A stretch of 64,000 nucleotides of DNA from Chitinophagaceae bacterium (GTDB lineage: Bacteria; Bacteroidota; Bacteroidia; Chitinophagales; Chitinophagaceae): the NCBI GenBank assembly GCA_016710745.1, contig JADJVB010000010.1:186001-250000 (forward strand), written 5' to 3'. The notes under the pieces are model-generated. The model saw nothing but the letters and a program-made list of their open reading frames with translations. It searched no databases and was not told the origin of the DNA. The position numbers and the translations under genes were made by a program. Below are positions 7,258-16,099 of this stretch, one piece after another; position 1 is the first letter of the stretch; the number at the start of each line of letters is the position of its first letter.

Positions 7258-9273
7258 TCAAAACCGCCAGGCCAAATATACATACAAACCGTTTCGGGGC
7301 ACCCTGAAATAATGAATGAACCGGGCACCTAAAACAGGCCCAACCCTTACTTTGCCAAACTGAATATCGGCAAATGCCGCCACATCAGCATTGGTAAACC
7401 ATTTTGTGTTTAGATATTCTTTTCCTAAAATCACCGGCACCGGGTTCGGCGGCGCTGTCTGTTGCAGATAAATCACTTCACGATTGTTTGTTTTAGTATA
7501 GGCATCAAACGAAAGTATTGATCCAACTCCTCCGCCAAGCCAGTTGCATACATTATATCGCAATTGTAACGGCACCAGGTCAAATTTTACAATTTTTGAA
7601 CTGGCATAGATCTCTCTTTGAAAGATATGAAACATCGTAGTATTTATTATCGTGTCTTTATTTTCAGTTCGCGCTTCAATCAGTTTCTCCGGAAACTGCA
7701 GGTAACCCAGGTATAATTCACCCTGCAGGTATTTGCGGTGCGGTGCATAGGGTGAAATACTGCCGCCGATCGAAAAATAATTCTCATCTTTTCTATGGTT
7801 ATCAAAAAAGAAATTGTAACCGGCAATTACCCCGTAGGATCTTCCCGGTTTGAAATATCCTTTCTGGCTGTTGGTATAGATTGGTTTGTTATTATCAAAA
7901 ATAATAGTGGCATTACTTGTAAAAGGAAGTTTTCTCAATTCTTTATTAAAATGCAGGCGATATTTTATAAATCCAATAGTAGAATCAGGATCACTGAAAC
8001 CCTCCTGCCTTAAACCAGGCAGATAAATATTTTTGAAAGTAAAATAAATACTGTCTTTATGAATGATGGTATCCAGGCAACCCTGGTCCGGCCTTAAGCC
8101 CGATTTGCAGATAACTGCTTTGGGGTAATAATCCAATATCTCCATGGAATTCGCATCCATCATATCCGGCACACTCACTGCAACAGAAGCCTGGTGGGCA
8201 GGCCCTCTGCCGGTATTCTGAAAACGAACGGTATAGGTCATTTCTTTTTTCTTTCCCGTAAACCTGTAATTAAGGCGGCGGTTCTTTAGCATCATCCTGT
8301 TGGGGTCATGCGATGCAACGATCTGCAGCTGCATGGTGTATTCTTCAATTTCCAAAGCAGGATTATCGGGAATGAACATACCGCTTAGTTCCAAAACCGC
8401 ATTGGTATCTTTTATCATTTCAGGAGTAGTATGCAGCGTAATGAAGAAATATTTTTCTCCCCCTTTTTCTAAGTTATTAAAACGCCAGCTTTGGTTCTGC
8501 CTGAAGGTTTGCTTTTTGGCAGCAATCAGCTCTGCCAGATTTCCGCCATAATAATCAAAATTTTCAATCTGCAAAAAAGCGCCTGGCCCCGCTAAAAAAT
8601 CCATCTGCAAATTTTGATTCCCCGGTTCAAAAGCTACTATATTACTCAGTAAGGTTTTCTGCTCATTATTATAAGTGCGTTCTTCCGAGAGATTAAAATT
8701 ATCTTTTCTGAACTGGCGTTCGTTATAAAATAATACCATTGAACCATTCATGGCTGACGTTTCTTTTTCGTTACGGTATCCAATTATCAGCACCATATCT
8801 TCATCCGGCTTAGGCATTGCATTTACACGCATTTCGATAGCACCACGCTGCTTAAAGAACGAAGGGCGTTTGTTGGCAGCGTACGTGGTGTTCTTAGACT
8901 TTACCCTTACAGGTTTGGGTTTTAACGGCGGTGGTTTTCCATCATCATAATTATTAGTGGCAAATAAAATAGTATTGAACAATCCTGTGTCACGGTAATT
9001 ATGAACAGGCTTTTCCTCAAAACTGAACTGTCCATCACCAAACTCCCAGTAATAAGAATAAAATGCTTCAGGTGCGCCTGCTACCTGTTGTAAAGGCCTT
9101 AAAGTTGAACTGAAATTTGCCTGGTTATTATTGAGTTGAAGGTTAATAGTTGCTGTATCTATTCGCTGCCCCATCGCAATGAAAAACATTGTTTGCATCA
9201 GCATTACAAGCAGTATTGCTTTTTTGGGATGCACTGGCTTTGGTTTATTTTCGTATAATTTAAATTTACTCAT
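7258..9273 (-). CDS. outer-membrane protein with PKD, DUF11-like and C-terminal barrel regions
   Basis: I chose the ATG at 9273 (671 residues): a basic stretch and a hydrophobic signal (AILLVMLMQTMFFIAMG) follow. A PKD domain comes next (YWEFGDGQFSFEEKPVHNY). A region near the middle (MTYTVRFQNTGRGPAHQASV) resembles DUF11-type surface repeats. The last 190 residues alternate aromatic strands (GVIAGYNFFFD, VGPVLGARFIHYF) and end YVYLAWRF, the terminal Phe typical of outer-membrane barrels. It probably spans or sits on the outer membrane. The gene is immediately upstream of the CHAT gene, so a common transcript and function are likely. The barrel call is by pattern only. Confidence 0.72.
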   Translation of the reverse strand: MSKFKLYENKPKPVHPKKAILLVMLMQTMFFIAMGQRIDTATINLQLNNNQANFSSTLRPLQQVAGAPEAFYSYYWEFGDGQFSFEEKPVHNYRDTGLFNTILFATNNYDDGKPPPLKPKPVRVKSKNTTYAANKRPSFFKQRGAIEMRVNAMPKPDEDMVLIIGYRNEKETSAMNGSMVLFYNERQFRKDNFNLSEERTYNNEQKTLLSNIVAFEPGNQNLQMDFLAGPGAFLQIENFDYYGGNLAELIAAKKQTFRQNQSWRFNNLEKGGEKYFFITLHTTPEMIKDTNAVLELSGMFIPDNPALEIEEYTMQLQIVASHDPNRMMLKNRRLNYRFTGKKKEMTYTVRFQNTGRGPAHQASVAVSVPDMMDANSMEILDYYPKAVICKSGLRPDQGCLDTIIHKDSIYFTFKNIYLPGLRQEGFSDPDSTIGFIKYRLHFNKELRKLPFTSNATIIFDNNKPIYTNSQKGYFKPGRSYGVIAGYNFFFDNHRKDENYFSIGGSISPYAPHRKYLQGELYLGYLQFPEKLIEARTENKDTIINTTMFHIFQREIYASSKIVKFDLVPLQLRYNVCNWLGGGVGSILSFDAYTKTNNREVIYLQQTAPPNPVPVILGKEYLNTKWFTNADVAAFADIQFGKVRVGPVLGARFIHYFRVPRNGLYVYLAWRF

Positions 9274-9380
9274 TTTATTTAAATTATTTATTAAATAATT
9301 ATGTAAAAACTGAAGGTCTTGCAAAACAGCCTTTAAAGCATTCAGCAAAACCTTCAGTTGTAAATATTATCTATTGTTTC

Positions 9381-10489
9381 TCAGTACAAATTCCTTTCAG
9401 GAAAATTGTTGCTGTAATAATCAAATTCACCTACAGCATCATATCCCCTTCCCAAAAATCCCTGGTAATTATCTACATTAATTGAAATTCCGGAAGGCGA
9501 TTGGTTTACAGAGACCGGCCATGCCAGATTAAAGTAGCTTTTGCCTACAGAAGGATGGATCCATCCACCAAAGGTTTTTGCATTGTTACTGTTCATTTCC
9601 TGGGGTAATTGATAAAGCACCCGCAAGAGCAAATATACTTTCGACATATTCTCAACATAGTCGGTGGTGCCCTTACAGGCGTTCTCATAGATCATTAATG
9701 AGTTACGTAATGATGATGGCGTTGTAGTGTTTTGGATCTGGCGTGCTGTGTTCAGTAAGTTCATAGATGAGCTGGCAGTATAACCATCTGTCCACGAATA
9801 CATTCTCCAAATCATTCTGCCGATCTCATTAAGTTTTGCTGTATCAAGCGGAATATAAATGGTTGTTACTTTAGGCCCGGCTGTAGTTGTGAGGGATTTG
9901 GTACCAGGATTGGTGCAGCAATTCCAAATAAAAGCCAGATTATGATCAGCCGCATCTTTACTATCCCAGAAATCGGGCTTTGATGTTGTTGCCGGAAGGC
10001 CTCCTGCAAAAGTTGCATTATTATTTTTAACAAACGCGGCTGGTAAATTTATCCCTTCAAAAATCTAACTTCTCCGGTTACTGTTGTATTGCCCTTTGTA
10101 TTCGGAAAATTAGGAGAAGAGAACCTGTCATCATAATTAAAAGCCCCGGCCAGCCTGTCGCTGTCACCTTTTGCACCTGCCACTACCCGCCAGGCTTCCC
10201 AATAAGTGATATCGTTGTTAATAAAAGCTACATCAGGACAATTAATTACGTTGCGTTTGTAATTCACTTTCTGAACGATCCATCCACCTGCGGTGCTGGC
10301 TTCATTCAGGTTGAATTTTACATCCCACACAAAGCCGCCGCATTCCTCTATATCTGGTCCGGCCACATTTTCAATGGCGAGGTTTGGCTTGTTCGGCACT
10401 TTAATTTCAAGTACGTCTTTTTTACAGCCAACGCCTGTAAATAAAAGGAAGGCTGAAGTGATCAGTGTAAATAAAAATGTCTTTTTCAT
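9381..10489 (-). CDS. lipoprotein of unknown function, split by one apparent frameshift
   Basis: The N-terminal part (10489-10049) starts MKKTFLFTLITSAFLLFTGVGC, a clear lipoprotein signal with lipobox Cys22. It stops after VRFLKG. In the next frame the coding sequence continues (FEGINLPAAF onward) to 9381. Adding one T to the T5 run near 10060 joins both parts into about 369 residues with no other stop. I recognise no domain; the C-terminal half is Trp/Tyr-rich (MIWRMYSWTDGYTAS). It is upstream of the PKD and CHAT genes on the same strand and divergent from the sigma gene, so probably belongs to that locus. The shift is more likely a base-call error than a mutation. Confidence 0.65.
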
Positions 10490-10645
10490 GATAATATGTT
10501 TTAGTTTTTTTTACCTACTCTGTTTTGGGCTTTTCGGCATCCGCCCTTTTTCAGAAGTATATAAACAGGCAGCGAATTTTGTTACCCTTGCCGGGGGATA
10601 TTTTTTCAAATAGCTGAAAAAGAGCAGTATATTTAAGCTAAGCTT

Positions 10646-11227
10646 ATGGCAGAAGCAAAACTTATCCATACCGACCAGCGATATTTAACCGGGCTGTTGC
10701 AAAATGATACCGCCCTGATAAGAGAGATTTATGACCGGTTTTCGGGAAAAGTGAAAGCACATATTATACAAAACAGTGGCAGCGCAGATGATGCCGCCGA
10801 TATTTTCCAGGAGTCGTTGATTGACATTTACCAGCAGGCCCAACATAAGAATCTCCAACTTACCTGTCCATTCGAGCCCTTTCTATTTCTGGTTTGTAAA
10901 CGAAAATGGCTGAATGAATTAAAAAAACGTAGCCGGCAGGGGGTAACAAAAGACCCCGATGATGTATTTAATATAGGAGAAGATGTTTTTGCACTTGCCG
11001 AGCAGTTTCAGGTACAGGAAGACAACGCTTCCCTTTTTTGTGCGATGTTTAAACAACTAAGCGGGCGTTGCCGGAAGATCATCAACAAATGCCTGGCTAA
11101 TTCTCCGCAGGAAGAAGTTGCCGAAGAACTGGGCGTGAGTTATGCATACCTGCGCAAAAAGAAATCGGAGTGTACGGCTGAATTAATAAAATTGATCAAA
11201 ACAAAACAGGGTAGCTATAATGAATGA
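10646..11227 (+). CDS. ECF-type RNA polymerase sigma factor
   Basis: A 193-residue sigma-70 family protein. Region 2 lies around 20-90 (AADIFQESLIDIYQQAQ, the acidic core-binding stretch). A linker with LNELKKRSRQ leads to region 4 near 140-185 (SPQEEVAEELGVSYAYLRKKKSECTAEL), the helix-turn-helix for the -35 element. It lacks regions 1 and 3, as ECF factors do. The stop overlaps the next gene by 8 nt, so translation is coupled to its likely anti-sigma partner. Divergent from the lipoprotein/PKD/CHAT genes across a 156-bp gap. Confidence 0.9.
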   Translation: MAEAKLIHTDQRYLTGLLQNDTALIREIYDRFSGKVKAHIIQNSGSADDAADIFQESLIDIYQQAQHKNLQLTCPFEPFLFLVCKRKWLNELKKRSRQGVTKDPDDVFNIGEDVFALAEQFQVQEDNASLFCAMFKQLSGRCRKIINKCLANSPQEEVAEELGVSYAYLRKKKSECTAELIKLIKTKQGSYNE

Positions 11228-11963
11228 ATTTGATTACGATATGATAAACCGGTACCTGGATGGTGAAATGACACCGGAAGAAAAAAATGCATTTGAACTG
11301 GGCATGCAGCAAAATACTGATCTGCAGAATGAAGTGGACCTGGTGAAGGATGTACAATCCACATTGAAAATAAAATTACATCCCACTGAAAATGAACTGG
11401 CTGTAAGAAATTCAATCGCAGAAATAAAGACTGAATATTTTTCTAATAAAACCCAAACGGCGAAAATTGCTTCTTTAGGCAGGAATCGATGGGTGACAGC
11501 GATAGCTGCCGTTTTTGTTTTGGCATTGGTACTCACCGTTTGGCGTCCCTGGAAAAAAGAAGATCTGTACCAGCAATATGCAGCCATTGACATGCCCGCC
11601 ACTGCCGAAAGAGGTTCAACAACCGATAGTTTGTTAAACCTGGCCGTCGCAAATTTCAACAGTAAAAATTTTGCAGAGGCCATTCCCTTATTTGAAACTG
11701 TTTTGAAGGACAGCGCACAGAATAATTTTGTACAATATTTTTATGGCATTGCATTATTACAGGATGATCAAATTGAAAAAGCAAGAATTCAACTAACCGG
11801 ACTCAGCACCGGCTCTTCTATTTTCCGCAATGAAGCCTTATTCTATATGGCGCTCAGTTACCTGAAGGAAAAAAATAGAACTGCTTGTAAAGATTGGTTG
11901 AAAAAAATACCTCTGGATGACGCGGCCTGGGTGAAGGCACAAGGCCTGTTAAAAAAGTTATAA
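11220..11963 (+). CDS. membrane anti-sigma factor with periplasmic TPR domain
   Basis: 247 residues. The N-terminus (MNEFDYDMINRYLDGEMTPE) matches the anti-sigma domain found next to Bacteroidota ECF factors; no zinc-binding HxxxCxxC is present. A single membrane helix spans about 91-108. The C-terminal part (about 125-247) has TPR-like helices (FAEAIPLFETVLKDSAQNN, FMALSYLKEKNR type). The expected topology is cytoplasmic anti-sigma, one helix, periplasmic TPR. It overlaps the sigma gene by 8 nt. Release of the sigma factor would need cleavage or rearrangement of this protein, and the neighbouring periplasmic CHAT protein is one candidate. That link is inference. Confidence 0.82.
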   Translation: MNEFDYDMINRYLDGEMTPEEKNAFELGMQQNTDLQNEVDLVKDVQSTLKIKLHPTENELAVRNSIAEIKTEYFSNKTQTAKIASLGRNRWVTAIAAVFVLALVLTVWRPWKKEDLYQQYAAIDMPATAERGSTTDSLLNLAVANFNSKNFAEAIPLFETVLKDSAQNNFVQYFYGIALLQDDQIEKARIQLTGLSTGSSIFRNEALFYMALSYLKEKNRTACKDWLKKIPLDDAAWVKAQGLLKKL

Positions 11964-11973
11964 GAAATATATT

Positions 11974-12762
11974 TCAGGAATGATCTATCGCCACTTTCGT
12001 TACATCGTACAAATCATATTTTACAAAAATCTCTTCGCCGGGTTGGTATTTACTAACTGACTCTTCTTTTATCGCTCCTTTTACTTTTGCGGCAAAAGCC
12101 GGTTTATCATCGGGCATCACTTCAATCTCCATTTCGGCATAAGGATTATTGCCGTTGACATAAATACCCAGCCAGGTATATTTTTTTACAATGGCCCGGG
12201 CCGATCTTCCTGAAATCCTGATCATATCGCCCTCCTGTTGATTTTTCGTCAACTCATCTTTTAATTTATTTTCATCGGCCGAACTGATAGTGTTGCTGTA
12301 ACGGGATGGCTGGCTTTTTACTTCCCCACTAAAATCGATCACCACAATATTTTCATTCTTTGGATCTATTAAAACCGGGATCGTCATACCCGTTTGAAAC
12401 ATATCCGGTTGCAGCCGCGAAACCAGGGTGCGTACCGTGGTCGTATATTTTTGTCCGAAAGAATTCTTTACCTCTAATACCAATTTTACCTGCGGACTGT
12501 TATTTATCGTTACCCCGGTATCCCGTACTTCCCTGATCAGGGCTTTGCCGGCAATACCTGTTTTTTTCAACCGGCTGGCCAGGATCATGGGTGCAAAAAG
12601 CAATTTATAAAACAGGTAAAACATGCCGCCGCCAAAAACCAATATTCCGGCCCCAATGTAAATACCCTCCTGTCCGCCGGTCACTACTACACTTATAATG
12701 GCTACCAGAATTCCAATAATGCCGCCGGCTATGCCTATCCAGGCACCAACATTCATTTTCAT
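11974..12762 (-). CDS. membrane protein with two tandem beta domains, unknown function
   Basis: 262 residues. Two N-terminal helices (about 8-28 and 33-56) precede two similar soluble modules, LKKTGIAGKALIREVRDTGVTINNSPQVKL and ISGRSARAIVKKYTWLGIYVNGNNPYAEM. Each reads as a strand-rich unit covering modification-type text (variable value, then limits such as TIPVLIDPKNENIVVID). Similar DUF3592-like proteins are widespread, but I cannot assign a function. Convergent with the anti-sigma gene (10-bp gap). Confidence 0.7.
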   Translation of the reverse strand: MKMNVGAWIGIAGGIIGILVAIISVVVTGGQEGIYIGAGILVFGGGMFYLFYKLLFAPMILASRLKKTGIAGKALIREVRDTGVTINNSPQVKLVLEVKNSFGQKYTTTVRTLVSRLQPDMFQTGMTIPVLIDPKNENIVVIDFSGEVKSQPSRYSNTISSADENKLKDELTKNQQEGDMIRISGRSARAIVKKYTWLGIYVNGNNPYAEMEIEVMPDDKPAFAAKVKGAIKEESVSKYQPGEEIFVKYDLYDVTKVAIDHS

Positions 12763-12935
12763 AAACGTGTAATTAAAGTTGAATAATGAAGTAAGATATT
12801 AAATACCCCCGACGATTGCAAGTGACTTAAGATATATGCGCAACTTCGGTACCTGGTTAACAACGGTAAATTAATTTCCCACTCCTAAAGTAAGATCAGC
12901 TCCACCCAATTTATCATTGAAAATAAATTTCGATC

Positions 12936-13412
12936 TTAGTAAACGGTTTTAATTGTGCTGACGGCCCATTTCTTAAATGCTTCCATAGCTTCCTCACGCA
13001 TTATCTGCTCGGTAAATAGCTTTCTTTCTCCAATTGGCCTTGCCATTTCTTCATAAATAAACTGGTCATCAAAATTCAGCGCGGTTGCATCTTCTTTACT
13101 GTTGGCATAATACAGCTTCGCCGGTCTTGCCCAATAAATTGCGCCCAGGCACATCGGGCAGGGCTCGCAACTGGTATAAATTTCGCAATCATCCAGTTGA
13201 AAACTATTTAAAACCGCACAGGCATTGCGTATGGCAACCACTTCGGCATGCGCCGTGGGGTCGTTACTGCTGGTAACCTGGTTTACGCCGCGGGCAATGA
13301 TCTTTCCGTCTTTAACCACTACGGCGCCAAAAGGTCCGCCTTTGCCTGCTTCCACATTATTTACCGACAGGCGAATGGCTTCCAGCATAAATTCAGAAAT
13401 ATCCTTACTCAT
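12936..13412 (-). CDS. guaD: guanine deaminase (cytidine deaminase fold)
   Basis: A 158-residue zinc enzyme. The motif HAE at 55-57 supplies a zinc ligand and the catalytic Glu57. PCPMC at 84-88 supplies Cys85 and Cys88. Length, GGPFGAVVVKDGKIIARGVN and the C-terminal helix ending STIKTVY fit the small Bacillus-type guanine deaminases (guanine to xanthine). The tRNA adenosine deaminase TadA is a relative, but it has a different C-terminus. It stands alone, with 155-170 bp non-coding gaps on both sides in which I see nothing else. Confidence 0.85.
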   Translation of the reverse strand: MSKDISEFMLEAIRLSVNNVEAGKGGPFGAVVVKDGKIIARGVNQVTSSNDPTAHAEVVAIRNACAVLNSFQLDDCEIYTSCEPCPMCLGAIYWARPAKLYYANSKEDATALNFDDQFIYEEMARPIGERKLFTEQIMREEAMEAFKKWAVSTIKTVY

Positions 13413-13568
13413 GTATTAATTTTTAACATTTAACTTTTCGGCGGTATGGAAAATTGCAGGCATCAATCATGCAGCGGGTCTAAAATTAACCAATTGCCTT
13501 AACGCAGACAAATAACGCGGTTTAAGATCAGCTTGTAGATTAATGGCAGCCTTGTAAAATTCGTTTAT

Positions 13569-13576
13569 TAAATTTG
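13569..13576 (+). promoter_or_regulatory. -7 promoter box for the membrane protein/NTPase pair
   Basis: TAAATTTG matches TAnnTTTG only 6 nt before the ATG at 13582. The mRNA would be nearly leaderless. A TTG lies 15 nt further upstream, slightly closer than usual. Confidence 0.35.
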
Positions 13577-13581
13577 TAAGT

Positions 13582-14637
13582 ATGGGCAATACCAATTGGC
13601 AGTTAACCAAAGAGCAGCGTGTAAGTGCCGTTCAACGCCTTACCGCGTTATGGGCATTTACCGAAAGTGGTTTGGGAGGGGTTATGCATGCGTTACAAAT
13701 TCCTTTTACCGGTTTGTTGGTGGGAGGGATGGCAGTGATCATGATCAGCCTTATTGCAGAAATGGCCGGTCACAACCACAAACAAATACTAAAAAGCGCC
13801 ATGATCGTGCTGATCGTTAAAGCCATGGTAAGTCCGTACACGCCATTCCCTGCTTATATTGCTGTTTCGTTTCAGGCATTGCTGGGCTATGGCCTGTTTC
13901 GTTTATTCAAGCTGAATTTTGTGAGCATAGCTTTACTAAGCACCCTCGCTATGCTGGAGTCGGCCATACAAAAAATACTTATCCTCACGTTATTTTTTGG
14001 CGAGTCGCTTTGGAAAGCCATGGACAGTATGATTGCCTTACTGGCCAATCAATTCGGCAGTATAGTTACCAACGGAAGTTACTGGGTTGTTGGTATTTAT
14101 CTGCTGATATACCTGGCTGGCGGTTTTTTTATAGCCTGGCTGGCCAACAACAGCTTAAAAAATATGCATTCCAATAACCTCGATTTTGTTTTAACAGCCG
14201 ATGGCGGCCCTGATCAAAACCTTATTTTACCTTCGCATGCAGTTAAAAAAAATCGATATAAAAAACTGTGGATATTGATCTCAGCTATGCTTGTATTATC
14301 AGGCTTCCTTTTTGTAATGGCTGCCGATCATAAGCAAGGCTGGCTGGCTGTTGCCAAAACGTTGAGTTGGGCCATATCTGCCATACTGATCTGGTTTGTA
14401 CTCATCGGTCCTTTGTTTACCAAAGCCATCCAAAAGCTGTTGCAGAAAAAACAAAGCCGTTACCACGATGAGGTGTTGAGCACCTTGTCGTTTTTACCCG
14501 TGTTGAAAAACCTAACCGCCCGGGCCTGGAAGCAAAGCCAGTTGCACCGGGGATCTAAACGCTGGTATTTTTTCTTTGCGTCACTGATACATGCCACACT
14601 TACCTACACCGAAGTGTCATCCATCAAAACCACTTAA
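13582..14637 (+). CDS. polytopic membrane protein, partner of NTPase
   Basis: 351 residues with about six to seven predicted helices: around 38-60, 68-110, 112-130, 155-185, 225-245 and 250-275. A basic C-terminal tail is probably cytoplasmic (LLQKKQSRYHDEVLSTLSF, KQSQLHRGSKRWYFFFASLI). It resembles the S-component/CbiM-like small transport proteins in layout only. The stop overlaps the start of the THEP1-like NTPase by 1 nt (TAATG), so the two are translated together and probably act together. No family is firmly recognised. Confidence 0.7.
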   Translation: MGNTNWQLTKEQRVSAVQRLTALWAFTESGLGGVMHALQIPFTGLLVGGMAVIMISLIAEMAGHNHKQILKSAMIVLIVKAMVSPYTPFPAYIAVSFQALLGYGLFRLFKLNFVSIALLSTLAMLESAIQKILILTLFFGESLWKAMDSMIALLANQFGSIVTNGSYWVVGIYLLIYLAGGFFIAWLANNSLKNMHSNNLDFVLTADGGPDQNLILPSHAVKKNRYKKLWILISAMLVLSGFLFVMAADHKQGWLAVAKTLSWAISAILIWFVLIGPLFTKAIQKLLQKKQSRYHDEVLSTLSFLPVLKNLTARAWKQSQLHRGSKRWYFFFASLIHATLTYTEVSSIKTT

Positions 14638-15125
14638 TGGCTATCTATATCTTTTCGCGGCCAATACACAGCGGTAAAACAACTGCTTTGCTAAATTTTA
14701 GTATTCACAAAAAAAATGTTGCAGGTATTTTAATGCCCGATATTGATGGCAGCAGAAAGATATATGATATAGACAAAAAAGATTTTTTTGATATACAGTG
14801 TACTACCGGTCACCCGGTTGATGAGCCAATAACCTCTGTTGGCAAATTTCATTTCTTTACCCGCGCCTTTGAAAAGGCTAATGCAATTATCGCTGATGCC
14901 ATAACACAAAAGCCTAACTGGCTTATCATTGATGAAGTTGGAAAACTGGAACTGGATGGCAAGGGTTTTAATAAAGCGGTCATCGAAGCAGTTGACAATT
15001 ATAACAGGCCCGATACTGATGGAAATTTGCTGATCGTGGTACGCGACAGTTTATGTGATGCGGTTGTCGGTTATTTTGGCATTACTAATTTCGCCATTGT
15101 AACCCGGCTGGAAGATATTTATTAG
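14637..15125 (+). CDS. THEP1-like P-loop nucleoside triphosphatase
   Basis: 162 residues. P-loop HSGKTT (G13, K14, T15) sits at the extreme N-terminus, and the Walker B region NWLIIDEVGKLELDGKGF (D99, E100) matches the NTPase_1/THEP1 family, small NTP hydrolases of unclear role. The following segment VVRDSLCDAVVGYF fits the C-terminal strand. Its 1-nt overlap with the membrane gene upstream suggests an energised membrane process. The substrate is unknown. Confidence 0.75.
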   Translation: MAIYIFSRPIHSGKTTALLNFSIHKKNVAGILMPDIDGSRKIYDIDKKDFFDIQCTTGHPVDEPITSVGKFHFFTRAFEKANAIIADAITQKPNWLIIDEVGKLELDGKGFNKAVIEAVDNYNRPDTDGNLLIVVRDSLCDAVVGYFGITNFAIVTRLEDIY

Positions 15126-15130
15126 TGCCA

Positions 15131-15158
15131 AAAAAAAATCCCGTTTTTTAAACGGGAA
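15131..15158 (-). terminator. intrinsic terminator of the universal stress protein gene
   Basis: An 8-bp perfect stem TCCCGTTT / AAACGGGA with a 3-nt loop. On the minus strand it is followed by nine T. It lies 20 bp after the stress gene stop and may also slow plus-strand transcripts. Confidence 0.75.
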
Positions 15159-15177
15159 TCAAAAATTTACTGAACGA

Positions 15178-15963
15178 TCATTCATGCATGACCAGGATCG
15201 GCATTCTGCTTTGGTATGATAAAGTTTTGGTTCTGCTGTTTTTCAATATTTTTGAAATAAAAGAATTATTTTTTTGAATAACAATGATCAGGTCGATATT
15301 TCTGCTATCCGCAAATAAACTGATCGCTTCATCCACATCGAATAACCGCATAAAATAAAATTCGGGATTATAATCTGCAAACATTTTTCTCATTTCCTGT
15401 TTTTCATTTTCATCGCGTTCGCTAAGCGAAATATAAAGGTCTTCATTTACGTTCACTATATGCAAATTTGGCCTGAAGACATTCAGGAAATCTTTGATAT
15501 GTGTCGATGGTGTTGTTTCTACCGTGTCTTTAAAATCGGAGGTCAGCATTACATTTTTCAACGGACTGAAAGCAGCATGTTGAGGGACGATCAATACCGG
15601 GCAAGCTTTCCTTTCGGCCATTTTTAGTGTGTTGCTGCCAAAAAAAACCTGGGCTAAGGCCGATTTACCCGTGATACCCATAATAACCAGATCGGCTTTA
15701 CGGTGACGGGCTGCTTTTTCCAATCCATCAACAAAATCACTTTCTTCATGGGCTAATATTTCCATTTTCACAATATGGTCTTTCATTAGATCAGCCTTTA
15801 ACTCTTCAAGCATGTCGGTTGCTTTACTTGCCTCTGATGCTTTTCCATAGCTATGATATAAAACCATGGTAACACCATAATGGCCGGTCATTAATTGAGC
15901 GGCATATTTTGCGGCATTCAAAGAAGTGTCGGAAAAGTCGACTGGAACAATCACTGTGTTCAT
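15178..15963 (-). CDS. universal stress protein, tandem UspA domains
   Basis: 261 residues. The first Usp domain (about 1-140) has VPVDFSDTSLNAAKYAAQL and the nucleotide-binding pattern GITGKSALAQVFFGSNT followed by CPVLIVP. The second domain (about 145-261) is degenerate: it keeps LTSDFKDT and the terminal MPILVMHE, but the G-x2-G-x9-G loop is not clear. Such two-domain proteins bind ATP in one half and function in stress survival. Monocistronic with its own terminator. Confidence 0.9.
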   Translation of the reverse strand: MNTVIVPVDFSDTSLNAAKYAAQLMTGHYGVTMVLYHSYGKASEASKATDMLEELKADLMKDHIVKMEILAHEESDFVDGLEKAARHRKADLVIMGITGKSALAQVFFGSNTLKMAERKACPVLIVPQHAAFSPLKNVMLTSDFKDTVETTPSTHIKDFLNVFRPNLHIVNVNEDLYISLSERDENEKQEMRKMFADYNPEFYFMRLFDVDEAISLFADSRNIDLIIVIQKNNSFISKILKNSRTKTLSYQSRMPILVMHE

Positions 15964-16086
15964 ATGTGGTAGCTTTGTTTAATTTGTGTGCAAATTTACT
16001 CTATTTATCCCTGACTTCGACCTTAAATTAGTCTTTTTTAGAGCAGTTGGGTTCCTGTTCAACAGGCGGTATAAGCGCTGATTATT

Positions 16087-16094
16087 TATCTTTG
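16087..16094 (+). promoter_or_regulatory. -7 promoter box for trmB
   Basis: TATCTTTG matches TAnnTTTG, 5 nt before the ATG. A good -33 box is not visible. Confidence 0.35.
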
Positions 16095-16099
16095 CGGCC

